Source: JANOYY01 sp031418035
GTDB lineage: Bacteria > Actinomycetota > Acidimicrobiia > Acidimicrobiales > JANYDT01
NCBI GenBank assembly: GCA_031418035.1
Contig: JANOWU010000142.1
Location: forward strand, 1-14,934
Direction: 5' to 3'
Length of the DNA: 14,934 nucleotides
Part shown: positions 13,053 through 14,934 of the stretch, in pieces
Layout of the letters: each line of letters starts with the position of its first letter
How positions within the stretch are numbered: position 1 is the first letter of the stretch
Position numbers and translations under genes: made by a program
The notes under the pieces: model-generated
Told to the model about the DNA's origin: nothing
The model's input: the letters and a program-made list of their open reading frames with translations, nothing else
Database searches by the model: none

Positions 13053-13844
13053 GATCATGCCGAGTTGGCGTGACTGGCACACCAGGGCGCCGGTGGAGTC
13101 CCAGATTTCGCCGTCCTCCTCGAAGTAGCCGTCGATGAGGTACCGCGTCGTCATCCGGGCCTGAAGCCAACCCGGCGCGGGCTGTTTGCGGATATGGACG
13201 GTCAACTCGATGGTCGGCACCCATCCGGTTCCGTCGAGCACTTCGAACACCGCAGGGGGGAACGCGTCGGCGAAGAGCAACAGCGACAGGGCGTCGGGCT
13301 CGCGGCCGTCGTCGAAGCGAATCCACCCGTTGATCATCGGGTTGCCACTTGGTTTGCCTCGCGCGAATCCCGTGTCGGGGTGCAGGACCGTTTCGGTGCG
13401 GTAGGCGATCTGGGAGAGCGTCGTGCCGTCGCTGTTGTACGGGGGACGTCGGACGCACTGATCGGGGGCGGGAATGTCGGGAGGACCTGCCGCGACTGCG
13501 CTTGGGCCCTGCGCGTCGGCGAGGTTGGCGAACGTCGCAACGATCTCCAGCTTTCCCTTCCTGCCTTGTGCGAAGCTCGCCCGAAGGGTCGTGAGCTTTC
13601 GACCCGTGCGGACCACTTCGACGCCGATGTCGGCCGGTCCGGCCTCGCCAGGGCGGAGATAGTGCGCCGTGACGGAGAGGGGATCGGGGTGCTGTGCCGA
13701 GGACAGCGCCATGGCTCGGCCGGCCGTGGCGAGCAGGTAGCCGCCGTTCGGGTTGTCGCCGATGTTCCAGCGTGACGTGAGGTTGGCGGCGTAGTGGCCG
13801 GGTTCCGTCGTAGTGACGGCGGTGTCGATGTCGAACTCGTACAT
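13041..13844 (-). CDS. TesB-like acyl-CoA thioesterase
   Basis: The 267-residue protein resembles the double-hotdog thioesterases related to TesB (4HBT_3 type), which hydrolyse acyl-CoA to free acid and CoA. The N-terminal hotdog shows SRWNIGDNPNGGYLLATAGRAM (residues about 24-45) and VTAHYLRPGEAGPADIGVEV, typical of the family. The C-terminal hotdog shows GWVPTIELTVHIRK, RYLIDGYFEEDGEIWD and the closing SRQLG. The substrate range cannot be read from the sequence. It is convergent with the DUF1611 gene, 27 bp apart, and has no visible partner gene. No Shine-Dalgarno precedes the ATG. Confidence 0.85.
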   Translation of the reverse strand: MYEFDIDTAVTTTEPGHYAANLTSRWNIGDNPNGGYLLATAGRAMALSSAQHPDPLSVTAHYLRPGEAGPADIGVEVVRTGRKLTTLRASFAQGRKGKLEIVATFANLADAQGPSAVAAGPPDIPAPDQCVRRPPYNSDGTTLSQIAYRTETVLHPDTGFARGKPSGNPMINGWIRFDDGREPDALSLLLFADAFPPAVFEVLDGTGWVPTIELTVHIRKQPAPGWLQARMTTRYLIDGYFEEDGEIWDSTGALVCQSRQLGMIFRP

Positions 13845-13853
13845 GCGTCGCAG

Positions 13854-13859
13854 ACGTTA
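13854..13859 (-). promoter_or_regulatory. Possible -10 box for the thioesterase gene
   Basis: On the minus strand TAACGT matches TANNNT and ends 9 nt before the ATG, with no Shine-Dalgarno between. This again suggests a leaderless or very short-leader transcript. No clear -35 is seen. Confidence 0.3.
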
Positions 13860-13944
13860 GATCCGGCGATCGGGTTGCGTCGAAACCAGATGACGTGAAT
13901 GTCTTCTAACCTTTCGCCCTCGTGCAACGACTATTACACCCTCG

Positions 13945-14027
13945 CGTAAGTTCCTGTGACAACGACCCGCTTCGGACCTCGCTGGCGCTCGGGCCTCGAT
14001 GGGTCTTCGGTGTCACATGAACTTACG
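13945..14027. repeat. 17-bp inverted repeat pair around the ABC gene start
   Basis: The left arm at 13945-13961 reads CGTAAGTTCCTGTGACA. The reverse complement of the right arm at 14011-14027 is the same but for one base (A instead of C at position 10). Inside, GACCC (13964-13968) also pairs with GGGTC (14001-14005), leaving a GC-rich centre. As RNA this is a long stem that would bury the candidate ATG at 14017; as DNA it is a spaced palindrome. A TAAGTT that could serve as a -10 lies in the left arm. Confidence 0.85.
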
Positions 14028-14820
14028 AAATCGAGCACTAGTGGAAATGGCGGGACTTGGGGTCTCCTACAACGGCCTTGAAACGTGGGCACTTCGCGAT
14101 GTGGATGTGGTCGTCGAATCGGGACAACGCTGGGTCGTGCTCGGGCCCAACGGGTCGGGGAAGAGCACGTTCGTGCAGCTCATCACCGGGTACCTGCATC
14201 CGACGAAGGGTGACTTCGCACTTCTTGGTGGACGCCTGGGGCAGGGCGTCGATTGGCGAAAGATGCGTACACGTATCGGTTGTGTGAGTGCCGCGTTCGC
14301 GAAGATGCTTCGACCGGAACTGTCGGGTCTCAATGCGGTGATGACCGCGAAGTACGCAGCCCTCGAAACGTGGTGGCATGACTACACCGACGATGACGCG
14401 GCCCGCGCCCAGTCGCTTCTCGACGCGGGGGGCTTCGGGTACCTGTCGGATCGGTCCTTCGGCGTGATGAGTGAAGGGGAGCGCCAACAGGTGCAGTTGG
14501 CGCGCAGTCTGATGGTGACTCCCGAGTTGCTCGTCCTCGATGAACCCGCAGCTGGCCTCGATCTCGGGGCCAGGGAGCGGCTCGTCGCTCGGATGGCGGC
14601 CGTGGCGGCGGACCCCACGATCGCGGCGATGGTGCTCGTGACTCATCACGTGGAAGAGATTCCTCCCGGCATGACCCACGCACTCCTGTTGCGAGCAGGT
14701 CAGGTCGTCGCGCAGGGCCCCATCGCCGACGTCCTCACGAGCACCACCGTGTCGAGCACCTTCGACCTTCGCGTGACCATCGAGTCTCGCGAAGGACGCT
14801 TCTCCGTGCGCATCGGGTAG
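14017..14820 (+). CDS. Stand-alone ABC transporter ATP-binding protein
   Basis: The 267-residue ATPase has Walker A GPNGSGKS (residues 43-50), signature MSEGERQ (151-157, for the usual LSGGQ), Walker B LLVLDEP (171-177), a D-loop AGLDL and the H-loop His210 in LVTHHVEEIPPG. The Q-loop position reads IGCVSAAF (88-94), with no glutamine. The EIPPGMTHALLLR stretch is typical of an actinobacterial group related to ModF and YlmA-type ATPases, which lack an adjacent permease; none is seen here. The start is uncertain: ATG 13999, ATG 14017, GTG 14041 and ATG 14047 are all in frame, and none has a good Shine-Dalgarno. Homology begins at about LVEMAGLGV, so 14017 or 14041 fits best. Confidence 0.85.
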   Translation: MNLRNRALVEMAGLGVSYNGLETWALRDVDVVVESGQRWVVLGPNGSGKSTFVQLITGYLHPTKGDFALLGGRLGQGVDWRKMRTRIGCVSAAFAKMLRPELSGLNAVMTAKYAALETWWHDYTDDDAARAQSLLDAGGFGYLSDRSFGVMSEGERQQVQLARSLMVTPELLVLDEPAAGLDLGARERLVARMAAVAADPTIAAMVLVTHHVEEIPPGMTHALLLRAGQVVAQGPIADVLTSTTVSSTFDLRVTIESREGRFSVRIG

Positions 14821-14857
14821 CGCTCCGCTCCGCTGCCGCATGCCGCGTGAGCGAGCG
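14821..14857. terminator. GC-rich hairpin directly after the ABC gene
   Basis: CGCTC-C-GCTC (14821-14830) pairs with GAGCGAGCG (14849-14857): 9 bp with one bulged C and an 18-nt loop. It starts on the base after the ABC stop codon and lies between that gene and a possible convergent gene. No T-tract follows on either strand, so it may be a terminator only in the loose sense. Confidence 0.4.
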
Positions 14858-14875
14858 TCAGCTCCAGCGTTCCTA

Positions 14876-14934
14876 TCACTCGACGGCGAGTTGCAGGGTC
14901 AACCGCCAGTTTGCTCCCCCAACAACCAGCCCTC
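14876..14934 (-). CDS. Possible C-terminal end of a convergent gene
   Basis: On the minus strand a frame entering from the right edge reads GLVVGGANWRLTLQLAVE and then TGA. The alternating hydrophobic pattern looks like a protein strand end, and a convergent gene here would explain the hairpin at 14821-14857. With 18 residues no family can be named, and a plus-strand frame from a GTG at 14847 is also open to the edge, so this is tentative. Confidence 0.3.
   Translation of the reverse strand, partial: GLVVGGANWRLTLQLAVE

Noticed and set aside
14038..14841. 267-residue minus-strand frame opposite the ABC ATPase
   Set aside because: It is an antisense shadow; the plus-strand frame has Walker A, signature, Walker B and H-loop.

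Overview
The window is chromosomal DNA from a high-GC actinobacterium, by inference probably of the class Acidimicrobiia. The evidence is the actinobacterial-type gene order (spc operon, then secY-adk-infA-rpmJ-rpsM-rpsK-rpsD-rpoA-rplQ-truA), the actinobacterial form of IF-1, GTG starts, weak Shine-Dalgarno sequences and the zinc-binding versions of S14, L36, S4 and adenylate kinase. No tRNA, rRNA, insertion sequence, CRISPR array or prophage was seen.

Positions 1-8540 hold the distal spc operon (end of rplE, rpsN, rpsH, rplF, rplR, rpsE, rpmD, rplO), then secY and adk, then infA, rpmJ, rpsM, rpsK, rpsD, rpoA and rplQ, all on the plus strand and tightly packed. The block is interrupted by three non-coding gaps that carry secondary structure. 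The rplO-secY gap (2893-3038) has a long bulged hairpin capped by a UUCG tetraloop, with a mutually exclusive alternative pairing. The adk-infA gap (5022-5302) holds a tandem array of 27-bp units that fold into small hairpins with TTGTCC-type loops; map, which often sits here, is absent. The rpsD-rpoA gap (7111-7241) has three hairpins in a row, two of which are homologous and differ by a compensatory base-pair change. infA appears to start with a rare CTG codon behind a perfect AAGGAGG.

Positions 8541-9572 contain a GC-rich terminator-like hairpin and truA. The 3' end of truA overlaps by 73 bp the convergent gene for a GMC-family flavin oxidoreductase (minus strand, 9500-10855).

Divergent from the oxidoreductase, positions 10903-13013 carry a two-gene operon: an enolase-superfamily epimerase and, by a 4-bp ATGA overlap, a DUF1611 P-loop protein. 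This pairing matches the D-glutamate catabolic pair DgcA (N-acetyl-D-glutamate racemase) and DgcN (D-glutamate N-acetyltransferase), which would turn D-Glu, for example from peptidoglycan, into N-acetyl-L-glutamate. A TesB-like acyl-CoA thioesterase follows on the minus strand.

The last gene is a stand-alone ABC ATPase (about 14017-14820). Its start lies inside an 83-nt element bounded by 17-bp inverted repeats. A short minus-strand open stretch at the right edge may be the C-terminus of another gene.
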